Shown here: positions 47,261-59,969 of the stretch, piece by piece
Position numbering within the stretch: the first letter of the stretch is position 1
How the letters are laid out: the number at the start of each line of letters is the position of its first letter
Source: Macrobrachium rosenbergii
Lineage: Eukaryota; Arthropoda; Malacostraca; Decapoda; Palaemonidae
DNA: 64,000 bases
Direction of reading: 5' to 3'
Assembly (NCBI RefSeq): GCF_040412425.1
Contig: NC_089782.1
Coordinates: 25,008,122-25,072,121 of the forward strand
The notes under the pieces: model-generated
Databases searched by the model: none
Told to the model about the DNA's origin: nothing
The model's input: the letters and a program-made list of their open reading frames with translations, nothing else
Made by a program: the position numbers and the translations under genes

Positions 47261-48091
47261 TCAAAATTTAAAACTTTTCCGGTAATATTGGTTGGACTGA
47301 GATGACGGAGGTAGTGCATGATGAGGTGGAGGCCCAGGTGGGTGACTGGGTGGAGCTTGTGGGGGTGTTGACCACTGAGTTGATGTGTACTGACTGTCAT
47401 ACTGTGGTTGACTCCCATATGTAGTGGGTGGTGGAACAGTAGGTGCTACATTTGTGTATGGAGGGGGAGGAACATTAGGATTTGGGGGAGGTGGTGCAGA
47501 TGGATTGGGAGGGTATGTGAACTGAGGGGTCTGGGTTGTGTATGGAGTAGTGAAAGTAGTTGAATAAGAAGGTGGCGGTTGTGTATGGCTGGGAGGAGGC
47601 TGTGTGTGAGCAGGGGGTGGACTTGTGAAGTTATGAGTCGGGGGAGGATGAGTTGGGGGTAAGTGGGGTGGAGGGTGTGTAGGAGTAGAATGCTGGAAGG
47701 TTGAATGAGGGGAGTGCTCTGGAGGGTCTTGAATGGGTACAGTGATGAGGTTGGTTCTAGGTGTTGTCATCACGGGTATAGCTGATATATGATGTGTTGC
47801 TCCTTGATGACTTGAAGGAGACTGGTGAGGTTGTGAGTGGGGACTGGTAAAGGTCCCTGAACCTTGCCGAGTGAATTGGGCAGGGTAAGGTTCACGATGT
47901 TCGTAATTTTCTTTTCCAACTCTAGGGTCTGTCATAGCTCTTGGATCTTGCCGTGTGTCACTCCTTGGATCTGCTCTCTGCTCCCGTCCTTCGCCCCTGG
48001 GATCTCGATGACTGATACGCTCCTCTTTGACTTCTTCCTTTGTATGACTACTTGTTCCTGGTACTTTCATGTGACGATGATCAATGTGAGC
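47261..48091 (-). CDS. Hakai: Hakai coding exon 6, proline-rich tail and stop (residues 187-462)
   Basis: Begins [15 protein letters not shown], finishing the HYB zinc site, then a charged DPR-repeat segment ([24 protein letters not shown]), then more than 150 residues of Pro/Ser/Thr/His/Gln low complexity with runs such as [17 protein letters not shown]. It stops at TGA (47261-47263). The acceptor is AATCATAG. Confidence 0.95.
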   Translation of the reverse strand, partial: AHIDHRHMKVPGTSSHTKEEVKEERISHRDPRGEGREQRADPRSDTRQDPRAMTDPRVGKENYEHREPYPAQFTRQGSGTFTSPHSQPHQSPSSHQGATHHISAIPVMTTPRTNLITVPIQDPPEHSPHSTFQHSTPTHPPPHLPPTHPPPTHNFTSPPPAHTQPPPSHTQPPPSYSTTFTTPYTTQTPQFTYPPNPSAPPPPNPNVPPPPYTNVAPTVPPPTTYGSQPQYDSQYTSTQWSTPPQAPPSHPPGPPPHHALPPSSQSNQYYRKSFKF

Positions 48092-51000
48092 CTATGATTA
48101 GAATAATATATCTTTAAAACTCCTGCCCATCCCATTATCCTACACATGTAAAAAATAACTGATATTTTTGTACTGCACTTTCATCTTTTTATCTCTTCTA
48201 AAAAGTTGATAATTACACTGTATAGTACTTATACCTTGACTGCTAGTGCTACTATTATTACCACACAGTATTTCATTATTTAATGTGATTCTTTCTTATG
48301 TAATGTTGATTCTATGATCATATTTACTATAACAATAATTTCAGACATTATGACAAAATTTTCAACATAAAAACGAGTTTCATGCCTTGTAATGCTCTAA
48401 AAGCTAGGAAATTAGACTTTGCCATTCAAATAAGGCCAAACTATGCAATGACAGTTAAAGGTTCAAAGAAAAAATTTGAATTAGTATCTTCACAAGTTTT
48501 CAAATTTCATAAGAAACATTAACTCTACAACAATCATACCAAACCATACTTTAGCAGTGTGGTTTATGTACTGTTAACTCTGCCTTCATAACAATAAATT
48601 TCCTCTAAATACTCAAGCCTCAAACTTTTTCAGGGCCAGTAACAAATGCATATCTGAAATAGCCCTCGTACAACTTTATGCACAATAAAGACCACAGGTA
48701 AACACTGTAAAACCTAACTGTCTTCTATTTTCCAAAGTATGGTCAAAGGTCTTAATTATGTTTTCAATGTGTATGGCTATTTGGAGAGGGTTATAGGAAA
48801 TAAGGTGACCACGAGTTAAATGACAGAACCTACTTATCCAATATGAAACACAAACACATGCACAGGTACTCTTCAGTTTCTTTATTATGAATAGATATTC
48901 TATCTTATTACTAAAACAAAGAAAATAGTGTCATGATAAAGGAATGCTAGATATTCTGTCTTATTACTAAAACAAAGAAAATAATGTCATGATGAATGAA
49001 GGCTTATTGTAAATACCTTGTAATAGTAAATGTCATACCTGTAAGTCTCGCTGTGAGAGATATGTTCGCTTACAAACAGCTTTATTTATAGTGTATGTGC
49101 ACATGAAAACTGTTCCAAGCCCTGTTTGTTCTACTCGAACAACTCTCTCCCCACATCGTGCACAGACGCGGTCTTCTCTTCGAGCACAGCACAAGCAAAA
49201 CACATGCTTACAAGGTATCTGAAATAAGGAAAACTATCATGGATAATAATTCTTATTATACTAAAAATGCATTTTCCGTTTGCTGTGGAATATCTCATAT
49301 ATGTTCAGGTATCCAGGTAAAGAAGTAACCTAGGTACCACACACATACACATGTACTATCTTTCCTCTTTGTAAGGGCACTTCCCAGCAGACTAATTGAC
49401 TCAAACCAGCCTGTCCTGTTGTTAGAGCTTTTTCTTATTACTCTTTGTGAAATGCAGTCAACATAAGATCAAAAATATTCTCTGAAATCTCTTGGGACAA
49501 AGATTCAGAGATGGCTGTGGTGTTGAAGAAAGGAAAAGGCGGTGCAAAGCTGAGAGGTGTATCAGATGGCAGAAGCTGCTTTACTGCTTGATGGAGTATG
49601 AGAAGTGGTATATGTACTAAACACATGTGAGTTTTATAAAAAAGTGAATTATACATTAACCCATCATGTACTTCCCTTTACTTACATGCATCAAGCCTTC
49701 CTTAAGTATTGCATTAATGAAATATAATTATAAAAAAGAATATTGAGGTGCACTAATGCACTGAAGGACTAATTTCTCTTTGCAACTTAGTTACTTATGT
49801 CCAGCTACTTCTTAGTTTGATTTTCCCTTAGATAGGTAATACCCAACAAGTCAATTAGGGTATGGAGTAAGAAACTTACAAGTAAAAAATAATGGTTTGT
49901 ATCCAAGAGGAAAAGTTGCAAAAAATTACAGTATGGTCATACAACGTGGAAATCTCAATTTTTTCATTTTGGTTGGACTGTACCAAGAAGGGAGGCAATG
50001 AAGCAAAGAGATGTCTACTGTACTTCAATGGTATTAGACTTCTTGGAGAAAAGTGGAACTTCTGCTTCACCAAGCCAAGAAAAGACTATGATATGGGGGC
50101 TACCTTGAGGGACTGAATTCCCAGAATGAATGACCTGAGCAGAAAGACCACTTCCTTGTGGCAAAAACTACTCAGCAACCTTAAGACAATACTGTGGTAC
50201 ATATACGATCTTTGCAAAATATCAAGGTATCTTCAAAAACGGTCAAAGAGAACTTTAGATTTCTGACCAACATCTTCGTGAGAAAACACACTTCAATATT
50301 AACATTATAAGCCCAAAGTGAATAACCTAAATATAGCAAGTGTACAAAGCTCACGGCTGCTTTAAAATGACTTCAGTGTCTGCTAATTTATATCTAAAAT
50401 ACTGTAATATTAGTTTAGTAAAAATCACACAGAATATGGCTGAAATGGGATCACCAAACTAGAAGAAGCATCTAATTCTGTCCACACTAATAGTGCCATT
50501 AATGGGAATTTATATAACCTTTCACTAAAATTAACTTGTGCAACAAATGACCACTGACAATTGAGACTTACCATCCTCCCATATATCAAAATAGGCTTGT
50601 TACATGAATCACAAATGTGTATCCTTGGAGAAAGCACCTTTTCTCCAATGAGATTCACAGGATGATCCCACGTGAGCCGAAGCATGGGAGCAGGAGGGCC
50701 CCTGTCCAATGTAGTAAAAGTGGGCGCTTCAAGAGATGAAATGTCACAATCCTGGTCATCTGTAATTAAAAACATCACAAAACAAGTGACTCTAAACATC
50801 TAAAACTATTAAAAAATTATCTTTTTCTATTTATAATGCCAAGTAATTTACATCAACAAAAATCAGCACATTAAAATTTGGAGAAACTGTCTGATGATTA
50901 TGATGATGATATAAGAATGGTTGCTTAGGTTTTAAAAAAATATTCTGAAAAATTATTAACTATGACAACATAAGACCTGAATCATCCACAAAATTATAAC

Positions 51001-54000
51001 AATGTTGATCACTTTGCTTGAGCACTAATAAATAAACGTTTAAGCTTCTTGATACACAGTGGCTAGTTAAAGTCAGCACACCGTGATTAAAATTTCTGGC
51101 TGTTAAAAGTGGACTGTGAATCCCCCCACGGCTAGGGGTTCCTGTTTCACCCACCACAAAATTCATAATACTTCTGCCCTGGCTAAGAGATGTGTGCTAA
51201 TTGGAAGGGAAGGTATGAATGTGATGTAGACTTGGTTTTGAATCTTCTACCATGGCCTACATCATTATGAACAAATTTCACTCTTGTTTCGATAATTACT
51301 CAATGAGGCTTAACAATGATGGATTTGACATTACTATGTATTTGGTTTCCTTATTAAACAGAACTTGAAACTTTAAAATGGCAGACTGACAGAGGCAGCT
51401 ACAGCAGTCTAAACTATTTTTGAATGCTACATTCCTAAAATGGCAGAATTCTACTCTAATTACATGTGGTGCCTAATCTGTCAAGATACGGATTTTAATA
51501 ATTAACAATGGGTCTGAGGAAATTACTTAAACAATAAAAATAATAAAATCATGATCACTTTGAAATATGTTTTCACCATAATGAACAAGGTGAATGCATT
51601 GTCAGCTGAGACATTTCCCTTATTATTTCCAGCAACTTGATTCTGCCTACGTCTTTAAGCACAACTTGATTCTGCCTACGTCCTTAATCACAACTTGATT
51701 CTGCTTACGTCCTTAACCAAGTACAAGGGTATTGGTGGAAGTAATGTTTGTAACATCTTACTGTAATTTCAAAACATGCAATTCAACTGGAAACTAGCAT
51801 TATTGTATAAATTTATGAATCTAAAAAATCTTATATTGTACATAAACACCAATTCATAATTCAAAACATACTTTCTTTGAAAACTATTGAGCTTAAAACA
51901 ACATTTCAATATTCTACATGGATTTTGTGTTCACACATTACAGTACTGTGTGATTTTGAAAGTGATGTGCAACAAATGGGATTTAGACTTACAATGCTTT
52001 GGTTTTGGTGCTTCATTCTCATCAGGTTGAGGCTCCTCCTCCTCTTCTTCACTTTCTATCTAGAAAAAGTATTCAAAAGATGATGTTAATAACAGTAAAT
52101 ATAAATTCCTGAAAACTTAAATACATTACGCTGCAACAAAACAATGTAAACTGACACCCTGCAACAGAAAATTCAGCATATTTGTGATAGAAGTGAGTGT
52201 TTCTCCTAGTCACCCTTACCACTCTGTCTTATGTATTGTTAGATTCTTATTAATCTTACACATCAGCAGTGAATGCGTAGCCTCCAGATATCTGCTACCC
52301 ATAGCAATTTCTCATTATCTTGTATGCAATGTATACAAATATTATGCAGTTATCTTTTGCCTCCTTTGGTACTTCTGTACAGTACCCCCTTATTCAAAAG
52401 TTTACCTTAGTGCAAGCATCCAAGATATAAAAATATTTGAAACATACGAAGTCCATTATTTATATTTTACTCTCAACTGGTCAATTTGTGTAGTCTACTG
52501 CAGTACCATTCCTCACTTCTACCAAGCATGAGGGTCCATCATGCTAATTTGACAAAACTTTTAAAAGACTAGTTGTTTTTACTGTATTATTCTGGACCCC
52601 TGAGAAGCACATACTTTTGAGGAAGGCAACTTTACCTCACAGCCTGTTGAACACTTGAGAGGTCATGAAATTGCTGAAACACAGGGTTGAGAAGTAGTCG
52701 GATAAAACAGCAACCTTACAACTTTGAGTGTACATGTATCAGGATGGTCCAAGTTTCCCTTCTAGATAAAACTAAGCCATCAAGTTCCTGCATGGAATCT
52801 ACCTAGTAAACAGTGGGCTCAGAGCAATCATTATTTTCCATCCTCTGGTTCTCCTGGAAACCATCACCATAAAGTTCCTCCTGTTACCCCAAACAGGGTG
52901 CATGTGTAAATCCCAATTCCACCTCACCAGCATCCCTGCCTTTCTATACTCGCTGCAGGTATTCATATTGGGACTGTGAACCTAGAAAAGCAGCAGTTGG
53001 ACTGATGTGATAAAGTCCTGTTAAATTATAATCACTGTTTTTCCTCTTTCAGCATTGTCATTGATGTACTGCTACTTGTGGGAAGCCCAAGAGTTGCTGA
53101 TGCAAATGTCACCAACTGCTCGAACTTTCGAGAATTTAACTATTATCACATGGTACTGTGACTGCTCTATATGAAAATGCAGTCTTACAATGCAAAAATT
53201 TCATTGATTTCAATACTGCTAACCACTTTCTCTAAGTAGGCAGTTTTTCTGATCTTAACCATGTAAGCAGATTGGCAAACAATATAAATTTTCACAATAA
53301 AATTTATTACTGTATTTGGATACTTACCTACTGTTAAGACAGCTTATATCTCCTTGTCTAATTGGCATGGAAATACAAGCTACCTTCAACAGTAGGTAAG
53401 AGTCATCCCAAATAAATGAGGTTTGTAACTTATTCAATAACTAAACTGATTAAGATTACAGGCAGTCCCCAGTTTATGACAGGGGTTCTGTTTTTTACGC
53501 CGCATTGTAAACCGAAAAATCGTCCAAAATCGTCAAAAATCCAAAGAAAACCTTACTTTTAATGCTTTGGGTGTATTGAAAACAATGTAAACTGCATTTT
53601 CATTGAGTTTTTCATTAAAAAAACCTCCAAATTTTTATTATTCTGCTGTTTGGGCCATTTTCTTCCGTCGGATCGCTGCACGGCGTGTTGTAACCCCAGA
53701 ACATGCATTAAGTAAATCAAAGTAATTTCTGATGAATATATTTGAAAAGCGTCGTAACCTTGGAACGTCGTAAGCCGGACTCGTCGTAAACCGGGGACTG
53801 CCTGTACTGTTTTACTAGGAAAAGAAAGTTCTTCAAAGTTCAAATAACAAACCAACTTCAAACGGTGATTACTCAACATATTTCCCATTTTACTGTCACC
53901 TAAAGTTGATGAATATACACTTGTTTCACACTGATGTAAACACTATGTGATTTCTTCCAAAATTAAACATAATTTACATGGGGAAAAACAAAGATAACAG

Positions 54001-57000
54001 TCCACCACTATTTAAATTGTAATACTTGAAGACTACATTATTACTGCAGAAAAAGAGAAAATGTAATAAATAACAAACCTTATTTCTTCTATTGACCCTC
54101 AGCCCCCTTGGAGGTGCTCTAGCTCTACCTCGTGGCCTTCCTCTCCCTCTTCCACGGCCGCGGCCACGTCGTTGTTCTTCATATTCCATTGCTGTGGAAT
54201 GTAAACAACCTTTATCTTTGTAAATTTCATTAAAACTACAATAGGGTTTTTAGCATTACTGTATATTAAACAGTGTGATTTCAAGGTAGGGTATAAACAC
54301 ACTGTGCTCTATTAATGTTGACAACATGGGAAAAAAATATTAATAATGCATACACTTCAGGAATTTGATGCACTTCTCAATACAGTGCAAGTTAAGGTGA
54401 GCGCAAGAAAGAGGTAGTTCATATGAAATAGAAAATTCAAATATTATACAGGGTGGGGATTTGCAAAAAACCGGTGGTTTAGCCTACTAGAAAGAATAAA
54501 ACCCACACCACCCAAAAGGTAATACTGTAACAATATTAAAAAAAGTACACTAATCTATAGATTCTAACCCAACCCCTCCTTCCTAACTTGTTATACATTG
54601 GCATAGCAAAAGTAGCCCCTCTTAATCACTAGCAATGGCTGGGGAACTCTCTTCAAGTTTTCAGACAGGCTAAGCAATCAGGAAAATATATAATGCTCAA
54701 GTTTAATGTTCTTGATGAAAAATTAATTTTTTACACAAACCTAACATCATTCTTGTAATTATTACCTAAGCAAAGGTAACCCAAGCCTATAGGATACCAC
54801 TGCAATCAATTGTCCTTCTTAGCTAAAAGTAAATTATGTGGCCTCTTACTGAGGCAAGCCCACAGACTATACAGACTTCCCATGGGCTTATCCTAAATTT
54901 TATTAGGAGTACTGTACCTGCATTTCTGTAGGTAGCATTAACCTTGATACTGATGTTACCCATAATTAGTTTTTACAATCTAAACTCACCCATCCTTGCC
55001 TAGCCAGGGATTTTAGCTAAGACCTAAGGCACTGTTATGGTACTACCAGAAGTTGGGCTGATTATCTTAAATACCAATGACTTCAATAGTATTTGGGTAT
55101 TGGTAAAAATGTGCTAATCTTCACATAAGGAGGTAAATTATTACCTGACAAGTGTCAAGACACCTACAGTATATATTAAGGCATGACCCCAGAATTTCAA
55201 TATATCACTGATGGTCAAAAATACTTTGAGAAATTTAAATATGATGGAAAAACAAATTCCAAAAACAGCTAAGGGTGAAAAGCGTGCACCTTTACTAACA
55301 ATGCCAGGAACATCAAAAGACCCACACGTATATTTTTGAACTTTCTGAAATTAAGCTAAGAAGGATAAGCTAAGTTAGGGGGTCCAAGGAGAAAAGACTA
55401 CCTGAACGTACCACAGCCACACTTTTTATCAAAGGTTAAAAGGGGTCTGGGGAGGAAAGGGCTCTCAAATTAGGAAGGTTATGGTGTATTAATTTAAGGT
55501 AGGATGTATCCCTGTGGTAGAGTTTCCACATTTTAGCACAAGTTAAAGGGGGTTGGACAGGATATGGAATATTAGTTTATTTTATATAATTTGTATCACT
55601 ATGCTTACTGACATGAACTAGAAAGCTATTTTTTCTTAACTAGTTCACTTGTGTTATAAATATATTTCACTACTCTTGTTGGTACTGTACTATTCCTTGG
55701 TTTTTGGTTTTTCACAATGTGGTGCCCATTATCATTTTTGGATTAATGCATAAGAGTATGAAAATAAATTTGTCTTGGCCAAGCAACAATGGTTAAAGAT
55801 GCATAACACACAAGATAAGTGATTAGACAAATAATGTTGTTCATGCGATTTGCAAGAAGATAATTTTTTATATTATTACATGCTCAAGACTATCAGTAGC
55901 AATGTAATTCAGTACTTCTTATACAGCAAAATACTCTAGTCCCAAATGAAGTTACTTTGAAGAAGATATTAACCCCTCTCTTTTGCTTGCATAATATAAT
56001 GCGACTAAAATGAATATTCCTACAGACGCATTCAATTTAATGTGCTAAGTTTTGTTTATTTCTTTGTAATTACAGTACAACTTTTACTGCTAACAACACA
56101 TGAATGTTTCCCAAAACGTTTGTGATATTCAGCCAATCATATGACTCATTTTATGTTTATCCAGCAGAAGGCATTACTAACTTCTGTACAATTTTTGGTT
56201 CCTTTACCTATGGCTGTGCTATCTTTGTCTAACATGTACTGTACTGGCTTGGTGCCCCTAAAGTTATTTTCCTATCTTTTAAGAATAATGGCATCTCTTT
56301 GCAATTTCCCACAAAAGGGTCCTTTTGCTTTCCTTGAAGAGTCATTTCTGAAGGTTCTGGAAGGTCCTTGTATCCAAAATTAGGATTCTAAGACGATCTC
56401 ATTACAACTGTAGCAACAGGAAGAATGAATATGGTTTGACCTCTCTGTGATTATGATGAATTAAACATCTCCATCACATATGTTTAGCTAACCCATTACA
56501 ACCCTTCAAAGGCTAACTATATTTAGGGCCCAGCATGGTTCTTGGATTTGCTAGGACTCAGTAGGACTTGACAGCAGCAGGAACATCCTAGATTAGACTA
56601 CATTAGGGAAGGTTAGTTACCACGTAACCTATCCCTACAATTAACTTTTTCAATCTCACTGCCAAAAACCTGGGTTTCCCATCATGGTCCCTCATTATTG
56701 TTAGCAACAGGCCTAGGGTTGTAACGGATTAACCAAGCATTCACATTAGCAATGAATGTCACAACTGGTCCCTAAACCTTTCCTTGTGAGAATGACCATA
56801 TTTGCTAAATAGCAGCATTAATTTTCAGTAAATATGCCCCCCAGTTGAACTTCACTTTTCCAGAGGTCTTGTATACCTCACAATGTTGGACTGTAGAACA
56901 GACTCCCTCAGGATGTTTTTCACTTGTAACCTCAAACATTCAAGCAAAGATGCAATGCATTACTAACATAAAACAATTTCACCTTGTATCTTAAATAATT

Positions 57001-58884
57001 TATCTATATTTTAATTTATTAAATTTTTTTTTTTTAATAATTGATCTTTTATTCTGTGTTACCTATTATCTTCTGTAGTTTCTTTCAAATGAACACCTTA
57101 CTCTTTGGAAGCTTGAAATAAAGTCAATGGCCCCTATAGGCTTGTTCCTTATGAGTAAGGTTTGCTTTCTGAATAATATAATTTGTCAAAATCACTTAGC
57201 CTTAGCCGACTAACAAAAAAATTGAAGCAAGCCACAAACTTGGCCTATCTTACATCTGCAGAGGCTTGGTCAAGATTTAAAAAATGTGACAGATTTAATA
57301 TTTTCTACAACTGGTGAGATATGGTTTTTCTAACCACTGTAATGTGGGGGAAGAGGGGGGTGGGGGTGGGAAATGAGTTAAAACCAAAGACACACTTAAC
57401 TTAACCTACCTTATGTAACCTGACCAAAAAGGTATGGTTTCTCACTGGGGTTCCTTCACTCATTTGTCAGGATCATATCAAAAACTGTCAGAAAAACCAT
57501 ACTTTACTAGTTTTAGAATACATGCCATTGTTATCAACTAGCCTATTTCGATCATTCTTTTCATGACAACAGATAGGTTATGTCATTTCTTAGCTACAAG
57601 GGATGAAGAAAAAAGTAAAAACTAATCATGAAACTGAGTGGAAATTTTATGATGCCACCACATAACACATGACAAAGCAAACAACTTTATGTAACATTAA
57701 CCTATTAAATAATAATAAAAGAGAATGTTTAGACTGGTGCAAAAAAAATAATTGTGCAACACTGCATGTGCAACTGCGCAGTGACGTCATGAGCTACTGC
57801 AAGTGGTCCGAACAGGAAATGCAATTGGTATAAACAAAGAAAAGAAAAATGACTGAAATTGGTTGCAATTATACAAAAAATAAGTAAAACTTGAAACTTA
57901 CTACTGCGGCCTAAGCACCCTTCCAAGTTTGGTAACTTTCAATTTACGTGCAATATGGGCATTGTGTTTACCCTAGTACCAGCCCCTTGGGGATGAACAT
58001 AAGACATAAAACAATGACAGAAAATAAACAACAAATACACATAAACAAAAACATGACCAAAAGATGATTAATATTTCGGTCGCTGACTGGCAGGAACCAG
58101 GCCGTGGTACTGTTTCAAGTTTTACCCAAAAAAGCTCTGCAGGGCACCAAGTTCAGCGCCCGCCCCTCAGCGATGAACATAAAACATACATAAGAAAGTA
58201 AATTTCTGAAATTATCTTGGCAAGTTTCTCAAATTCTCTCTCCTGTACTGCAATATAGGCCTATACACCCTTTTGAAAATTTACTAAAAAATTGTATTAA
58301 TAAACGATATTTCTGTGTGAAGCTCTTCTGTGGAATTACCAAGACCATATCACAATTGGCTGCGAGGATAAGGATTACTATAAAACAACAGCCTAGGCCT
58401 ATCATTGGTTTGATTTTGATAATTACAAAAATTTTTGCACGGGCTACAGGCTATGCCCAAAATACAAAAATGTCCGAAGCTCTACGGGAAAACTAATAAT
58501 ATAAGCGTCTGCAGTTGTGACATAAGCTAGCATTCAATACACGACAAACTATAGGCCTATTGCTATAACCTAGACTAAGCTGCGTAGGCCTAGTGTGGAG
58601 ATTTTTGAAGTAGTTGGCGGGGGGGGGAGGGAGATACTGTCATTTATAACGCTATGCTAAAGCTTTAATTAGATTAACGTGGATTCGTTAATTAGTTTCT
58701 TACGAAAGGTCTAATTCAGCTCTGGCCTAGGAAGCTCACCGTAGCCTAGGGTTGGACTAGGCCTAATCGACCTTAAATGGCACTAAAAGACTACATTAGT
58801 TTTAACTAATCTTTTTTCATCTAATTTAGCACGAGGCGAACACAAAGGGCAACGAGAGGACAAAATGGACTTACTTTTCTTCAT
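47261..58884 (-). CDS. Hakai: Hakai E3 ubiquitin ligase / m6A-writer subunit, complete gene (6 coding exons)
   Basis: Ortholog of vertebrate CBLL1. Family knowledge: Hakai ubiquitinates tyrosine-phosphorylated E-cadherin complexes, and is a stable part of the nuclear m6A methyltransferase accessory complex (with WTAP, VIRMA, ZC3H13). Joining 58884-58875, 54191-54079, 52059-51993, 50759-50572, 49218-49039 and 48091-47261 on the - strand gives one open frame of 462 residues; phases agree at all junctions. Order: RG-rich segment (residues 12-35), acidic stretch (44-50), linker with [15 protein letters not shown] ligands Cys113, Cys116, Cys129, His131, Cys134, Cys137, Cys145 and Cys148, then the HYB module with Cys166, Cys175 and the [15 protein letters not shown] helix (His188, His193). 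Residues from about 260 to 455 are Pro/His/Thr/Gln-rich and low in complexity. Human CBLL1 is about 491 residues. It is convergent with CTP synthase. Confidence 0.95.
48892..48995. repeat. 56-bp tandem duplication in Hakai intron 5
   Basis: TAGATATTCT and TCTTATTACTAAAACAAAG repeat 56 bp apart with few differences. Confidence 0.92.
49039..49218 (-). CDS. Hakai: Hakai coding exon 5, RING and HYB core (residues 127-186)
   Basis: [15 protein letters not shown] supplies the middle RING ligands and [14 protein letters not shown] the last pair. [20 protein letters not shown] begins the HYB domain, which in mammals dimerises to bind phosphotyrosine. Sixty codons, phase 0 at both ends. Confidence 0.97.
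50572..50759 (-). CDS. Hakai: Hakai coding exon 4, first RING ligands (residues 65-126)
   Basis: Contains the family signature [11 protein letters not shown] and the first two RING cysteines in [15 protein letters not shown]. The donor GTAAGT follows the ATG of YGRM, so the RING domain is split between exons here. A broken copy of this exon sits at 16118-16302 on the other strand. Confidence 0.95.
51633..51719. repeat. 29-bp repeat, three copies, in Hakai intron 3-4
   Basis: CAACTTGATTCTGCCTACGT followed by CTTTAA/CCTTAA three times in a row. Confidence 0.95.
51993..52059 (-). CDS. Hakai: Hakai coding exon 3, acidic (residues 42-63)
   Basis: Encodes [18 protein letters not shown] plus KPKH between TTTTTCTAG and GTAAGT splice signals. 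Phase 0 in, phase 1 out. Confidence 0.85.
53457..53806. mobile_element. Tigger/pogo-like MITE in Hakai intron 2
   Basis: TIRs CAGGCAGTCCCC (53459-53470) and GGGGACTGCCTG (53793-53804) are perfect over 12 bp and extend to about 22 bp with a few mismatches. The element is flanked by TA on both sides. Length is about 346 bp, with no transposase reading frame. Confidence 0.85.
54079..54191 (-). CDS. Hakai: Hakai coding exon 2, RG-rich (residues 5-41)
   Basis: [20 protein letters not shown] then [17 protein letters not shown]. Arg-Gly repeats are typical of RNA-binding proteins and suit the m6A-writer role. The acceptor TTCCACAG precedes 54191 and the donor is GTTTGT. The exon is markedly more GC-rich than its flanks. 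Confidence 0.88.
57915..58200 (+). repeat. Dispersed repeat family B, copies 2 and 3, in Hakai intron 1
   Basis: TTTACGTGCAATATGGGCAT, TAGTACCAGCCCCTTGGGG and GACATAAAACAATGACAG match copy 1. A third, shorter copy follows near 58140-58190 (GGGCACCAAG, CAGCGATGAACATAAAACAT). Confidence 0.65.
58875..58884 (-). CDS. Hakai: Hakai coding exon 1 (10 coding bases, residues 1-3)
   Basis: ATG AAG AAA A followed directly by GTAAGT. Spliced to 54191 it reads M-K-K-T-M-E-Y in frame, so either this ATG or the one at 54189 could start the protein. The 5' UTR lies above 58884. Support is the in-frame junction and strong donor; no homology is possible at this length. Confidence 0.6.
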
Positions 58885-59577
58885 TGCGAAGGTCTAACCG
58901 GGAACACTTGTCAACTTTCAACAAACAGAGATGCACAGACTCGTCTAATTCCACTCCACAGAAAAAGAAAGCTCGCCTAAGTGCATAAGAAAAATATTTT
59001 TAAATCGTTAATATTAGGGACATCTATCATTCATATTTTCAAATTAATATATATGTAAGGTGTAGAACAATTTTGACGTTCACAATTCAGATATGGTACT
59101 GAAATGAGAAGGTTAAATAACAAGTATTTTCAAATCCTAAGAGGTAGCATATTATTCATACTACTGTTGTTAACAGGATGAACAGACGACAGCATTGTTA
59201 GATTGAACTAAATATTGAAAAATTCACTCTTGTAAATATGACATACGTGAACAAAAATCTTTGTAAACTAGCAAGATGTACAATTTCTGCATCTTACATG
59301 TATTTCAGTAATTTTGCACTTTCATTAAAGAAATGAAAACACGGACACGAAAGAAGAAAAAATAGTCAACAATTTTGAGCAGTTTGTAAGATAATAGTAC
59401 CACCTTGTTTCATTTTAGTAATCATAAATTGTTCATGTTGTTAATCTTGACATTTTTAAGTCTTTTCAACCACGCTTTCACTAGATTTTCATAATCTCGC
59501 ATCCTTTTTCTCATTTAGGTAAATGTTCGCACTGTAAATTTTCGATGTCTCTTTGGGAAGCTTATGCACTGACATAC

Positions 59578-59702
59578 AGGTATATATATAATTCATAATA
59601 TATTTATATATTATATACGTATATACATTACTTTTATATATATTATATATATACAATATATGTATATATATACATGTATATACATGTATATATATGTATA
59701 GT
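59578..59702. repeat. AT-rich palindromic microsatellite
   Basis: TATATA runs interspersed with TATACGTATATAC and TATACATGTATATACATGTA palindromes. Confidence 0.9.
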
Positions 59703-59907
59703 TTATTTCAGAAAATGATAGGAACCTTTGGCTGTAGGTTTGAGATGGGTGTGCAATAAAATCAATTAAGAAGAAGCATATTCAGGATAGAAAGTGTCTT
59801 TAGAGTGGTGAAGGTTGGAGAATGTCATTCTCAGTTTAACCATCATTGCTTCTCTTACTGTACTGTAGCGTTCTGTTTCACTTCATTACGATGAACGAGA
59901 ACGGAAC

Positions 59908-59910
<3 letters not shown>

Positions 59911-59966
<56 letters not shown>
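59911..59966. repeat. (GA)28 microsatellite
   Basis: Pure GA run of 56 bp. Confidence 0.97.

Positions 59967-59969
<3 letters not shown>

Noticed and set aside
54099..54302. Glu/Val-rich minus-strand frame
   Set aside because: Out-of-frame shadow of Hakai exon 2.
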